Origin: Coriobacteriia bacterium
GTDB lineage: Bacteria > Actinomycetota > Coriobacteriia > Anaerosomatales > SLCP01
Length of the DNA: 35,055 bases
Assembly (NCBI GenBank): GCA_030603745.1
Contig: JAUVXE010000018.1
Coordinates: 1-35,055, forward strand
Reading direction: 5' to 3'
Shown here piece by piece: positions 8,113 through 15,759 of this stretch (the first letter of the stretch is position 1; every line of letters starts with the position of its first letter). The notes under the pieces were generated by a model. That model did no database searches. It was not told the DNA's origin and was given only the letters and a program-made list of their open reading frames with translations. A program made the position numbers and the translations under genes.

Positions 8113-9837
8113 CTACTTGTCGTAGCCGATCGAGCGCTTCTTCATCGGGCCGTGACAGGTCTTACAGACCTTGTCGGTGCCGTCTCCGGTGCTCGGCAGG
8201 AACGCCTCGCCCCAGATGTCGTAGCCGCGATCGCCGTCAGCGGTACCACCGAAGGTGGCCTTGTCGGCGTCGAGTGCGGCCTGACCCGGGTGGGTCGAGA
8301 TCCAGTTGTCGGCACGCTCGTTGAGGTTGCCGGCAGTGGTGTTGCCGCGGCGGTCACGGGCGTTCAGGAGCTTCTTGCCCTGGTCCGGACCGGAGTGCGG
8401 GAAGTCGGAGCGAGCAGCGACCGGTGCGCCCTTCATGTAGGCGTCGTCACGCTGGGCCCACGTCTGGGTCTTCACCGGCATGTCGTTCTTGTAGTAGTGG
8501 TACATCTGCGGCGTCACGTGGCACGAACCGCAGTCGGCACCGGTGAACAGGTTGGTGCCGTCAAGCGGCATGTCGTTGTTGTGGCACATGTAGCACTGGC
8601 TTCCTGCCTCGGCCACGGTGCCGACGCGCAGCATGCTCGGGACGGCGTGCGAGCGGTCGCCGAGCATGTTCTCGCCGGTACGGCCGCTACCCCACTCGGA
8701 ACCGACGTTCTGCTTGCCGGCGATGTTGAGGTTGTGGCAGTCGGCACACCAGAACGACAGCGAGGTCTCGTAGACAGGCATGTCCACGACCCGCTGTGCC
8801 TCGGTGTTGGAGGTCTCGAAGTACTTCCAGGTGGTGTAGCCGGTGGTGTTGGGGCTACCCGCACCGACCGTCTCGACGCTCAAGACGGTGTCCTCGATCG
8901 CCTTCAGGCGGATGTCGAGGGTGTTGCCGGTGTTGGGGTCGTCGGCCGGATCGTAGTAGCCAGGATTCACGCGGCTTTGCGCGCGCGGGAAACCGGAGAG
9001 GTCCGAGACGAGCTTGCCGTCGGAACCGATGGCGCCGGCCTCGACCTGGATGCCGCCGGAGGGGGCGTTGCGCAGGAGCTTGTAGCCCTGCGTGAGCTTG
9101 GTGCCCTCGGCGGGCAGGCCTGCCAGGCCAGACGACGCCGGCTGCCAGATCTGGCGCTGGGCGTTGTGGACCTGGTGGCAGCTCATGCAGCGCAGCGACT
9201 GCGGGCCGACACGGATCGTGCGGCCGCCGTGGACCACGTAGCGCATGAGCTGGTTGCGGTCCTCGAGGTAGCGACGCACGCTGATCTCGATGCTGCCACC
9301 GTCCTGGTTGAAGACCTCCTGGGTCTCGACCCACTGCCAGACGGAGCTGTCGGGGATGTCGGGACCGGAGCCGATGGTGTGACCGTTGGTCGAGTAGATG
9401 CCACCCGTGCCGTTGAAGTAGGCCTCGAGCTCGGAGTGGCGGCCCGCGCCGATGTGGCAGAAGTCACAGGCGTTGTCGGGGTTGTCGACACGCAGGAGTG
9501 CGAACGAACCGGTCGCGCGGTGGACGGCGTGACATACCTGACAGTTGTTCGATGTCGTCGCGTATCCACCGTGCGGGTTGGTCGTGTACACGCCCACGGC
9601 CGGGTCCCACGTCGCCGATGCCTCGAACGAGCGGTACGAGCCCTCGGTCTTGGGAGCCAGATCGTACGCGTCCTGATAGGTCCACTTGGACGCGCCGGTG
9701 GCGTCATAGGTGATCTCGCTGCCGGCGAACGCCGCACCCGCGGTTGCGAGGGCGAAGAGCGCCGTCAGAACGAAGACCAGAACAAGCTTCTTGCTCATCC
9801 TTCTTCCTTCCTGATGATGGTTGTGGGTATTGTGCAT
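8113..9837 (-). CDS. Secreted 7-haem c-type cytochrome
   Basis: This 574-residue exported cytochrome has seven CxxCH sites, in order CQVCH, CDFCH, CMSCH, CADCH, CYMCH, CGSCH and CKTCH. Two extend to CxxCHxxH (CHAVH, CHQVH). The mature part holds ten further histidines, enough for bis-His ligation of every haem. The signal peptide hydrophobic core (about residues 18-37) ends in AFA before GSE; no membrane anchor or lipobox follows, so it is probably released or wall-associated. An AAGGAGGT site 8 nt ahead of the ATG at 9837 favours that start, which adds a His-rich 13-residue n-region. The in-frame ATG at 9798 (MSKKLVLVF) is a good alternative. It is last in an operon with NHL, TPR and GerMN genes, and low haem density resembles filament-type cytochromes, though that is inference. 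Confidence 0.88.
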   Translation of the reverse strand: MHNTHNHHQEGRRMSKKLVLVFVLTALFALATAGAAFAGSEITYDATGASKWTYQDAYDLAPKTEGSYRSFEASATWDPAVGVYTTNPHGGYATTSNNCQVCHAVHRATGSFALLRVDNPDNACDFCHIGAGRHSELEAYFNGTGGIYSTNGHTIGSGPDIPDSSVWQWVETQEVFNQDGGSIEISVRRYLEDRNQLMRYVVHGGRTIRVGPQSLRCMSCHQVHNAQRQIWQPASSGLAGLPAEGTKLTQGYKLLRNAPSGGIQVEAGAIGSDGKLVSDLSGFPRAQSRVNPGYYDPADDPNTGNTLDIRLKAIEDTVLSVETVGAGSPNTTGYTTWKYFETSNTEAQRVVDMPVYETSLSFWCADCHNLNIAGKQNVGSEWGSGRTGENMLGDRSHAVPSMLRVGTVAEAGSQCYMCHNNDMPLDGTNLFTGADCGSCHVTPQMYHYYKNDMPVKTQTWAQRDDAYMKGAPVAARSDFPHSGPDQGKKLLNARDRRGNTTAGNLNERADNWISTHPGQAALDADKATFGGTADGDRGYDIWGEAFLPSTGDGTDKVCKTCHGPMKKRSIGYDK

Positions 9838-9867
9838 TTCCTCACACCTCCTTCCCTGCACGGATTT

Positions 9868-9896
9868 CCGTCAAGGCCGCCAGGCGGCCGTCACGG
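9868..9896 (-). other. Imperfect hairpin in the leader between NHL and cytochrome genes
   Basis: CCGT (9868-9871) and GGCCGC (9875-9880) pair with GCGGCC (9884-9889) and ACGG (9893-9896), with a 3-nt internal mismatch on each side and a 3-nt loop. It lies in the 85-nt gap upstream of the cytochrome start, just before its strong Shine-Dalgarno. It could be an mRNA processing or stability element that sets cytochrome output apart from the NHL protein. I compared it with the GEMM c-di-GMP/cGAMP riboswitch pattern and found no GCAAACC or GACGCAAAGCC core. Confidence 0.35.
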
Positions 9897-9922
9897 TTTC
9901 GCAAAGAGCCCGATGATCCCCC

Positions 9923-11368
9923 CTACGCGAGACCCGGCTCGGTGATCGCCTCTCCGTCCGGTCCATCCACTTCCAGCACCCCGAACCTCATCTCCCGCAC
10001 CTGTTCCAGGCGCGGGACGCCGGGGAACGCGACGGCCACCCTCCTCAGGCCGACCTTGCCGCGCAACCGCTCCGCGAGTCCCAGGAGCGGGTCCTCGTCC
10101 TCGGCGAGATCGTCGAACTCGACTTCGCGGACCGCATCCGCCAGGCCCTCGTGCGCCTCGAACAGGTCGACGACCGCCTCGGCCGTGCCCGCGGGCACCC
10201 AGATCCGGCGAGCCTGCTCAAGCAGGTCGGGCATCACGCCGAGCGAGTCCGCCCGGCGAAGGCCCGCAGTGTCGGCCACGACCCGGACCGGACGGCGCAG
10301 CAGCGCGAGCATGAGGAGCAGCAGCGCGGCCGGGACGACCCACGGCAGCGCACGCCGGGCGTAGATGCCGGGCGTGGGGGCGGGCGACGGGATGCGGAGG
10401 ATCTGCAGGCGGTCGTTGAAGGTGTCCGCCACCACGAACAGCTCGGGGGAGATCTCCGCGATGCTCGAGGGGTAGTAGAACTGGGCGTCCTGGCGGCCCC
10501 AGGTCCCGTAGGTCGCGACCTGCTCGCCCGCCTGGTTCAGGACCACGATCTCGCCGTTGAAGGCGTCGATCGCGTAGAGCAGTCCGTCGCTGCCGAGGGT
10601 GACGTCCGAGGGCAGGCCGTACGACCGGCTCTGGTCGCGTACCGCGGCGGACTCGTTCTCGATCGGGTCGCCGAGGGTCCAGATCGGCTCGCCCGAAGAC
10701 GTCAGCGCCTGGAAGCGGTAGTTGAGACTGTCCGCGAGGAAGATCGTGCCGTCGTCGGCCACGGCCATCCCCGTGGGGCGGTCGATGCGCCCGGGATCCG
10801 AGCCGAAGCCGGAGAGTTGCCCGGTCTGGTTGCCGTCGAGGTCGCCCACGAGGATGCCGTCCCGCGTGGTGATGAAGAGGCTGTCCCGGGAGAGCGCGAG
10901 TGTCTGGGGGTCGTCGACCTCGAACGAGCGAAGCACGCTCCCGTCCACGTTGTAGATCACCACGCGCGACGGGTCCTTCGAGGTCGTGTAGACGCGCCCG
11001 CGTGGATCGACGACGACGGCGCCGGGATAGCGCAGTGCGCCCTCCACGTTCGCCGGTCCGCCGACCGTGCCCTGGAAGACGCCGCTCGAATCGAAGATCA
11101 CGATGCGGTGCTTGAACGAGTCGGCCACGTAGATCCGGCCCGACCCGTCGACGAACACCTCGGTGGGCCGGTGCAGACGGTCGGGGCCGCTGCCGTAGAC
11201 CGATCTGATGTGCCGATACCCCTCGGTATCCGTACCGGAGGCCGACATGAGAGGCGCGTTGAGGCGCGCCGCGAGGAAGAACAGGGCGGCGGCGGCCACG
11301 AGGAGCAGGGCGAGCGGGATGAGCAGCAGCCGCGCCCGCTTCAGGTCGTTCTGTCCGTTCACGCTCAC
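9923..11368 (-). CDS. Membrane-anchored NHL-repeat beta-propeller protein
   Basis: This 481-residue protein has a transmembrane helix at about 13-33, an extracytoplasmic NHL propeller (about 45-330), a second helix (about 340-360) and a roughly 115-residue C-terminal region likely back in the cytoplasm. The repeats show the usual cadence, for example RPTEVFVDGSGRIYVADSF..RIVIFD, YPGAVVVDPRGRVY, RPTGMAVADDGTIFLADSLNYRFQ and LPSDVTLGSDGLLYAIDAFNGEIVVL. NHL proteins are recurrent neighbours of multihaem cytochrome genes and are thought to help cytochrome assembly or export; here it sits directly upstream of the 7-haem cytochrome. The C-terminal part (VVADTAGLRRADSLG) faintly recalls a PIN-like fold but lacks convincing acidic triads. 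The GTG at 11368 has AAGGG 8 nt upstream; a GTG at 11377 overlaps that site and is less likely. Confidence 0.85.
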   Translation of the reverse strand: MSVNGQNDLKRARLLLIPLALLLVAAAALFFLAARLNAPLMSASGTDTEGYRHIRSVYGSGPDRLHRPTEVFVDGSGRIYVADSFKHRIVIFDSSGVFQGTVGGPANVEGALRYPGAVVVDPRGRVYTTSKDPSRVVIYNVDGSVLRSFEVDDPQTLALSRDSLFITTRDGILVGDLDGNQTGQLSGFGSDPGRIDRPTGMAVADDGTIFLADSLNYRFQALTSSGEPIWTLGDPIENESAAVRDQSRSYGLPSDVTLGSDGLLYAIDAFNGEIVVLNQAGEQVATYGTWGRQDAQFYYPSSIAEISPELFVVADTFNDRLQILRIPSPAPTPGIYARRALPWVVPAALLLLMLALLRRPVRVVADTAGLRRADSLGVMPDLLEQARRIWVPAGTAEAVVDLFEAHEGLADAVREVEFDDLAEDEDPLLGLAERLRGKVGLRRVAVAFPGVPRLEQVREMRFGVLEVDGPDGEAITEPGLA

Positions 11369-11393
11369 GTGCAACACCCTTCGCTCAGTGGGT

Positions 11394-12116
11394 TCACCGG
11401 TCTCCGTGTCCGTCCACGTCCTTCGCGGCCTCGATCTCGCTCTCGCTCACGCCAAGCTCGCGGAGCGCGGCGAGGGCCGTCTCGTTCTCGATGTCGTATC
11501 CGAGGACCGCGAGGTACTCCTCGATCGCCCGGTCGGTGTTGCCGACCTTGCGGTGCGCGTCGGCCAGCGCGATGACCACATAGGTCGCCTCCGGCCCGCT
11601 CGCCAGGGCGCGCTCGAAGGCGTCGACCGCCTCCTCGTAGCGCCCGAGCTCCATCCGGACCTCGCCGAGGTCGTAGTAGACCTCGCGGTAGACGTCGCCG
11701 AGGGAACCGGGGATGCTCCCGGCCTTGCCGAAGGCCTTCTCGGCCCGGTCGAGGTCGCCGAGTCCTCGGTATGCCACGCCGAGCGCGTAGAACGCCTCGA
11801 CCGAGCGGCCGTCCAGCTCGACCGCCTGCTCGGCCTCGGAGTGGGCCTGGCGATAGTCACCGATCGTCGAGAGCGCCAGGCTGAGCTGCCAGCGCGCCTG
11901 CACGTTGGTCGGGTCCTGCTTGATGACCCGCAGGGCGTCGTCGATGATGCGCTCCTCGGCGCTCGCGGGCCCGGTCGGCTCGCTCGTGAGCGCGCCGACC
12001 ACGCGTACGCCGCCGAAGACCGTCACGGCGAACGCCGCCACGAGCGCGACGCGCACCGCCGTCAGCGCGAGCCCGGGGCCATATCCCGGCCGGGTGGTGA
12101 ACGTGAGCTTGCCCAT
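11394..12116 (-). CDS. TPR protein with N-terminal membrane anchor
   Basis: This 240-residue protein has a transmembrane helix at about 14-36, followed by an extracytoplasmic array of about four tetratricopeptide repeats (about 52-215): QARWQLSLALSTIGDYRQAHSEAEQAVEL, EAFYALGVAYRGLGDLDRAEKAF, VYYDLGEVRMELGRYEEAVDAFERAL and VVIALADAHRKVGNTDRAIEEYLAVL. TPRs mediate protein-protein contacts; a scaffold or assembly role for the cytochrome encoded two genes downstream is an inference from position. The ATG at 12116 shares one base with the TGA of the GerMN gene (TGATG), indicating coupled translation. The stop is 25 nt before the NHL gene start. Confidence 0.87.
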   Translation of the reverse strand: MGKLTFTTRPGYGPGLALTAVRVALVAAFAVTVFGGVRVVGALTSEPTGPASAEERIIDDALRVIKQDPTNVQARWQLSLALSTIGDYRQAHSEAEQAVELDGRSVEAFYALGVAYRGLGDLDRAEKAFGKAGSIPGSLGDVYREVYYDLGEVRMELGRYEEAVDAFERALASGPEATYVVIALADAHRKVGNTDRAIEEYLAVLGYDIENETALAALRELGVSESEIEAAKDVDGHGDR

Positions 12117-12715
12117 CAGTCGGTTCCCTCCCCGGCCTTGCGGGTCTCTCCGAGCGACCACGGCCCGTCGTCGAGGCGTACGTCGCCCCAGAGTGTCGCG
12201 ATGTCCTTGCCTTCGGCGGTGCCCTGCGTGCGGCCCTCCACCGTGAACCCGACCCGCTCGATGCCCGGGAACTGGGCCACGGACCGGATGATCGAGACGA
12301 GCGCGATCTGCTGGACCTGCTCGCTCTCGCCCTCGCCGAGGATCCCTGCCGAGAAGTCGACCGTCGCCAGACCGTCTTCGACCGTGACCCCGAGCACCTC
12401 CGCCCTCGGAAGCGTCACCTTCGCGCCGGACGGCAGCTCCTCGGTCGCGAACATGCGGTCGAGCACCTGCCTGAGCGCATCCGTGTCGTCGTCGAGCACC
12501 ACCCGCTCCTCGACGATCGTGTCGCCGGCGGGATAGAAGACCGACACCTCGGATGTGGTGGTGTTGATGAGCTCCTCCGCCGAGGGACCCTCGGTCTCGA
12601 GGATCGAGACCGACTCGGTGTCACGGGCGGCGCATCCGGTCGAGACGATGCCCAGAGCCAGGACGAGCCCCAGGGCGAGCGCCAGGGCCCGTGCAGTGTG
12701 TGAACGGATTCTCAA
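12116..12715 (-). CDS. GerMN-domain lipoprotein
   Basis: This 199-residue lipoprotein has a short basic start, a hydrophobic core (ALALALGLVLALGI) and the lipobox VSTGC. The mature part reads as a GerMN domain: EVSVFYPAGDTIVEERVVL, a helix with ALRQVLDRMF, LPSGAKVTLPRAEVLGVTVEDGLATVDFSAGI and QIALVSIIRSVAQFPGIERVGFTVEG. GerMN domains occur in GerM sporulation proteins and LpqB-type lipoproteins and probably bind wall or protein partners. The TTG at 12715 is preferred (AAGGA 11 nt upstream, normal signal-peptide n-region). An ATG at 12760 would lie only about 10 nt from the predicted transcription start with no usable Shine-Dalgarno. It is the first gene of the 7-haem cytochrome operon. Confidence 0.8.
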   Translation of the reverse strand: MRIRSHTARALALALGLVLALGIVSTGCAARDTESVSILETEGPSAEELINTTTSEVSVFYPAGDTIVEERVVLDDDTDALRQVLDRMFATEELPSGAKVTLPRAEVLGVTVEDGLATVDFSAGILGEGESEQVQQIALVSIIRSVAQFPGIERVGFTVEGRTQGTAEGKDIATLWGDVRLDDGPWSLGETRKAGEGTD

Positions 12716-12767
12716 GGCGGTTCGTGTCCTTCGCTTCGCTGGTTGACGAAACCTTAGCATCCTTAAC

Positions 12768-12804
12768 TTGTCTGTATACTAGTGCAGACTGTACTATTGC
12801 GCAA
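12768..12804. promoter_or_regulatory. Divergent promoters sharing the 17-bp palindromic operator, copy B
   Basis: The palindrome TAGTGCAGACTGTACTA (12780-12796) lies between divergent transcripts. For the minus-strand cytochrome operon, TTGCGC (12804-12799) and TAGTAT (12781-12776) are 17 nt apart. For the plus-strand lipoprotein gene, TTGTCT (12768-12773) and TACTAT (12792-12797) are 18 nt apart. Both promoters use the same DNA face around the operator, so one regulator could control both directions. The palindrome matches copy A at all 14 fixed dyad positions. Boxes were found by eye and are weaker evidence than the operator itself. Confidence 0.65.
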
Positions 12805-12874
12805 CAAGGTATGCTTTCCTTAAGGCCCTCCCCCGGGCCGCACGGACACTCGGATGCGCGACGAGGAGACCTCA

Positions 12875-13354
12875 ATGCGAACCGCTCACCGCAGGATGCT
12901 CGTACTCTGCCTGCTGGCACTCGTGCTGCTCGGCACCACGGTCGGCTGCACCCAGACCCGGGTGCGCTCCATGAGCGAATCGGTGAACGAGGGGGCCTCT
13001 CAGCGCTTCGCCGAGCTCGACCCCGACGAGCGCCAGCGGCTGGAGGAGTTCCTCGAAGGAGAGATCCAGACCGTCTACACCTCGGACACCGGGCTCGCGC
13101 GCGTCTACGGCCAGGTCGCGAACCTCGGCGAGGAGTCCTTCGATGCGGTACAGTTCGAGCTCGTGGCGGAGCTGAAGGCCTCGGCCCGCTCAGATGAGCA
13201 GACGCTGGTGGAGAGCTCGACGTTCAGCGAGTCGGTGGGCGACTTCGTGGTCGAGCGCCTCGGCCCCGGCGACATCGAGACCTTCGACGTGCAGACGTCG
13301 GTGCGCCCGGGAGACACCAAGGTGCTGCGTGTGCGTGTCAAGGGCGTGCGGTAG
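12875..13354 (+). CDS. Lipoprotein with FxLYD-like domain, divergent from the cytochrome operon
   Basis: This 159-residue lipoprotein starts MRTAHRR, then a hydrophobic core (LVLCLLALVLLGTT) and lipobox TVGC. The mature half opens with a charged helical stretch (RFAELDPDERQRLEEFLEGE). It then has a beta-rich segment, LARVYGQVANLGEESFDAVQFELVAEL through PGDIETFDV, which has the layout of FxLYD domains (a G-x-V-x-N strand, then a strand pair and a PGD-x-x-x-F turn). FxLYD domains are extracellular beta-sandwiches of uncertain function. GAGGAG at 12863-12868, 6 nt upstream, supports the ATG at 12875. Its promoter overlaps the copy B palindrome, so it belongs to the same predicted regulon as the cytochromes. 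Confidence 0.75.
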   Translation: MRTAHRRMLVLCLLALVLLGTTVGCTQTRVRSMSESVNEGASQRFAELDPDERQRLEEFLEGEIQTVYTSDTGLARVYGQVANLGEESFDAVQFELVAELKASARSDEQTLVESSTFSESVGDFVVERLGPGDIETFDVQTSVRPGDTKVLRVRVKGVR

Positions 13355-13435
13355 GGCCGACGTCGAGGCCGGGTGGGCCGATGCCGGTGCGGTCTGCCAG
13401 CCGGGCCGGCACAGGCCAGAGCCTGACGACCAGGC

Positions 13436-14170
13436 CTACCGCTCCTCCGCCGTCGCCGTGGGCCGCGAGACGGCCAGGCCGCGCAGCATCATCATGCAGC
13501 CAGCGGTGATGGTGATCGCGCCCATCATGCGGTGCATCTGCACCGGCAGCCCGAGCACCCTGACGACGTCCGGGTAGCCCGTGGCCACCCCTCCCGCGAG
13601 CACCGCGTAGGCCGCCATGCCGACGGCCGCCACGCTCGCCCCGGCGAAGCACCGCTCCAGGCCGAGGAGTCGAGAGCGCGCAGCGACCTTCCCGAACGCG
13701 ACCGCTGACAGCAGCCCGCCCGGCAGGCCGAGCAGGAGCCGCGCCGCGCGCTCGGCTCCCTGGACCGAGCCGAGGGAGGCCTCCTCGGCGAAGAGGGCCG
13801 CCAGGCCCGCGGCGAGCGCGACCGAGGCGATCAGGCCGAGGTAGACGAACGAGCGGAACGACGCGCGGTCCTCGATCAGCACCGACAGCCCGAACCAGAG
13901 GAGCGCGAGGAACGACAGCGCGAGCAGCGTGAGCCTCACCGCCGCGAGCGGGCCGGTGGGGTCCGCTGGGATCCCGGGCACCCGGAGGACGGCGTCGACG
14001 AGGTCCGAGAGCCCGTGGGTGACGCCGAACACGATGAGGATGCCGAGGTGGCTCGCGATGCCGAGCTTGGCCGTGCGCTCGATGCCCGCCCACAGCGCGC
14101 CCGCCATGACGAGGAACGCGCCCCCGTAGATCAGGAAGATCGCGATCATCATGGCGTCGCCGACGTTCAT
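13436..14170 (-). CDS. Polytopic membrane protein, about seven helices, unknown function
   Basis: This 244-residue, strongly hydrophobic protein has about seven predicted helices and short charged loops, with a polar tail (RPTATAEER). Histidines fall in or near helices: SHLGILIVFGVTHGLSDL (His43, His53) and VQMHRMMG near residue 215. The GVTHGLSDL stretch resembles the membrane sensor region found ahead of some bacterial histidine kinases. The histidines would also suit quinone or haem b binding; neither is shown. The ATG overlaps the last codons of the PadR-DUF4388 gene by 4 nt, so the two are translated together at the end of the 12/13-haem cytochrome operon. It faces the FxLYD lipoprotein gene; I see no clear terminator in the 81 nt between them. 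Confidence 0.65.
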   Translation of the reverse strand: MNVGDAMMIAIFLIYGGAFLVMAGALWAGIERTAKLGIASHLGILIVFGVTHGLSDLVDAVLRVPGIPADPTGPLAAVRLTLLALSFLALLWFGLSVLIEDRASFRSFVYLGLIASVALAAGLAALFAEEASLGSVQGAERAARLLLGLPGGLLSAVAFGKVAARSRLLGLERCFAGASVAAVGMAAYAVLAGGVATGYPDVVRVLGLPVQMHRMMGAITITAGCMMMLRGLAVSRPTATAEER

Positions 14171-15744
14171 CGGGCAGTCCCCCTCCTGCCCTCGCCCGCA
14201 AGCCGGGTCTCGAGCGCGCGCAGCGCGGGCTCCGGCAGTGCCGATGCCTTCACCAGCACCTCCGCCTGTGCCAGCGGGAGCTGAGAGGCGAACCCTCCGA
14301 GGACGTCGGTCACGAACACCTCGCCGAGGAGCGCCTCGACCGCGTCGAGGCGTCGCTCGATGAACTCGCACCCGGCCATGGCCACGGCACCCCTCGCGTA
14401 GGGGAAGTCACAAGCGGCCAGGTCGCTCCCGTCGAGCGGGAATCGGAGAGGCTGCTCGCCTCCCTGCGGCTCCGCGGTCGCCTCGGCCAGACGCGCAGCG
14501 GCACCCGTTCCCGCGAACAGCGTCACCGCGTCGGCCCAGCGCTGCGCGTAAGCGGCGATCGCGAGCACGAGGTCCCGCTTGTCGCGCCCGACGCGGACGA
14601 CCCAGCCGATCGCCCAGAGCGGGAAGGCGGTCCGAACGATGTGCGCCTCGTCCGCCCCGAGTCTCCGCGCGAGCTCAGGTACGGTCTTGACCCCGTCGAG
14701 GACGGCGAGGAGCGCGGTCTCGTCGTCGGTCAGGTCGAGCCGGAGGCTGTGGCTCCTCAACCCTTCATGCATGCCGAGGAGGGTCTGGGGGTCGGGGAGC
14801 AGGTGCTCGAACGCCGTCGAGGCGGCCACCCCCCGGCAGCCTTTGAGGATCACGAGGTCGAGCTCGTCATCGACCCGTGTGAAGCCGTCAGGGACCTCGT
14901 CGGCGGGCACGAACTCGTACTCGCCTGTCCGCGAGGTGAAACAGTGACGGAGGACGGCCTGCTCTTCGAGGCCGGGAGCGAGCGCCATGCCCTCGATGCG
15001 GCCACGTCGCATGGCCAGCTCAAGACCCACCCCGTTCGCCGAGACCCGGAGTACGCCGCTCCGTCCCGAGGAGGCGAGCGTCTTGAGCACCTCGTGGAGC
15101 ATGGTGTCGGCGAGCGATCCGGCAAGGAGTCCGATCTCATGGCCGAACTGCTCGGTCGAGAGCAGGTCGACGTAGTCCTTGAGGAACGTGAGATTCGCCT
15201 GCAGGATCGCGCGGCGCCTGCCGAGCACGAGGCGAAGCGCGGGGTCGGCCGCCTTCTCGGCCCCGGAGATCGAGGCATCGACCTCGGCCAGCGTGCGCTG
15301 CAGCTGCGCGACCCGCTCCTCCAACGCGTCCTGAGCGACCCCGCGATGGAGCCGGTTCGAATAGAAGAGGGCGACGTCGAACTCGGTCATGGCGTCCTCG
15401 GGCGAGCGGAGCGTCTGCTCGAGCGTCCCGAAGAACGCCTCCCGCCCGAGATCGGTCATCGAGTAGACGGAACGCTCGGGCTTGTCCGCGTGCCGCTCGA
15501 CATGCTTGGTGATCAGACCGTCGCGCTCGAGCCGCCCGAGCGCGTAGTAGACGGAGGTCCGGCCAAGCTTGGCCCACTCGCCGAGGCCCGGCCGCGAGAG
15601 CGTCTCCGAGAGCTCGTAGCCGTGCATCGGCCTGCCGATGAGCAGACCCATGAGCAGGAGGTCGTTGCGGGAGAGCGGCTTGACGGCCGCCCTGGCCTCC
15701 CGACCTGCCTGACCCGCTGCCCGGCTCTTCATCTCGCTCGACAT
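14167..15744 (-). CDS. PadR-family regulator fused to DUF4388
   Basis: This 525-residue protein begins with a PadR winged helix (about residues 22-100): LSRNDLLLMGLLIGRPMHGYEL, GRTSVYYALGRLERDGLI and YSMTDLGREAF. A helical PadR C-terminal dimerisation segment follows (about 105-195). Residues about 205-310 match DUF4388 (LADTMLHEVLKTLASSGRSGVLRVSANGVGLELAMRRGRIEGMAL), common in signalling proteins of deltaproteobacteria and relatives. A further winged-helix-like stretch (about 330-385, TDDETALLAVLDGVKTVPELARRLG) precedes an unassigned C-terminus. PadR proteins repress from short palindromes, so this is the best local candidate to bind TAGTNCAGNCTGNACTA. It is translated from within the cytochrome operon, 15 nt after the 13-haem gene, allowing autoregulation. 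A later ATG at 15732 is possible. Confidence 0.82.
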   Translation of the reverse strand: MSSEMKSRAAGQAGREARAAVKPLSRNDLLLMGLLIGRPMHGYELSETLSRPGLGEWAKLGRTSVYYALGRLERDGLITKHVERHADKPERSVYSMTDLGREAFFGTLEQTLRSPEDAMTEFDVALFYSNRLHRGVAQDALEERVAQLQRTLAEVDASISGAEKAADPALRLVLGRRRAILQANLTFLKDYVDLLSTEQFGHEIGLLAGSLADTMLHEVLKTLASSGRSGVLRVSANGVGLELAMRRGRIEGMALAPGLEEQAVLRHCFTSRTGEYEFVPADEVPDGFTRVDDELDLVILKGCRGVAASTAFEHLLPDPQTLLGMHEGLRSHSLRLDLTDDETALLAVLDGVKTVPELARRLGADEAHIVRTAFPLWAIGWVVRVGRDKRDLVLAIAAYAQRWADAVTLFAGTGAAARLAEATAEPQGGEQPLRFPLDGSDLAACDFPYARGAVAMAGCEFIERRLDAVEALLGEVFVTDVLGGFASQLPLAQAEVLVKASALPEPALRALETRLAGEGRRGTAR

Positions 15745-15759
15745 CCTCTCACCGCCGCC

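Noticed and set aside
9838-9922. GEMM (c-di-GMP/cGAMP) riboswitch upstream of the 7-haem cytochrome
   Set aside because: Such riboswitches precede cytochromes in metal reducers, but the conserved GCAAACC and GACGCAAAGCC cores are missing; only a simple hairpin is present.
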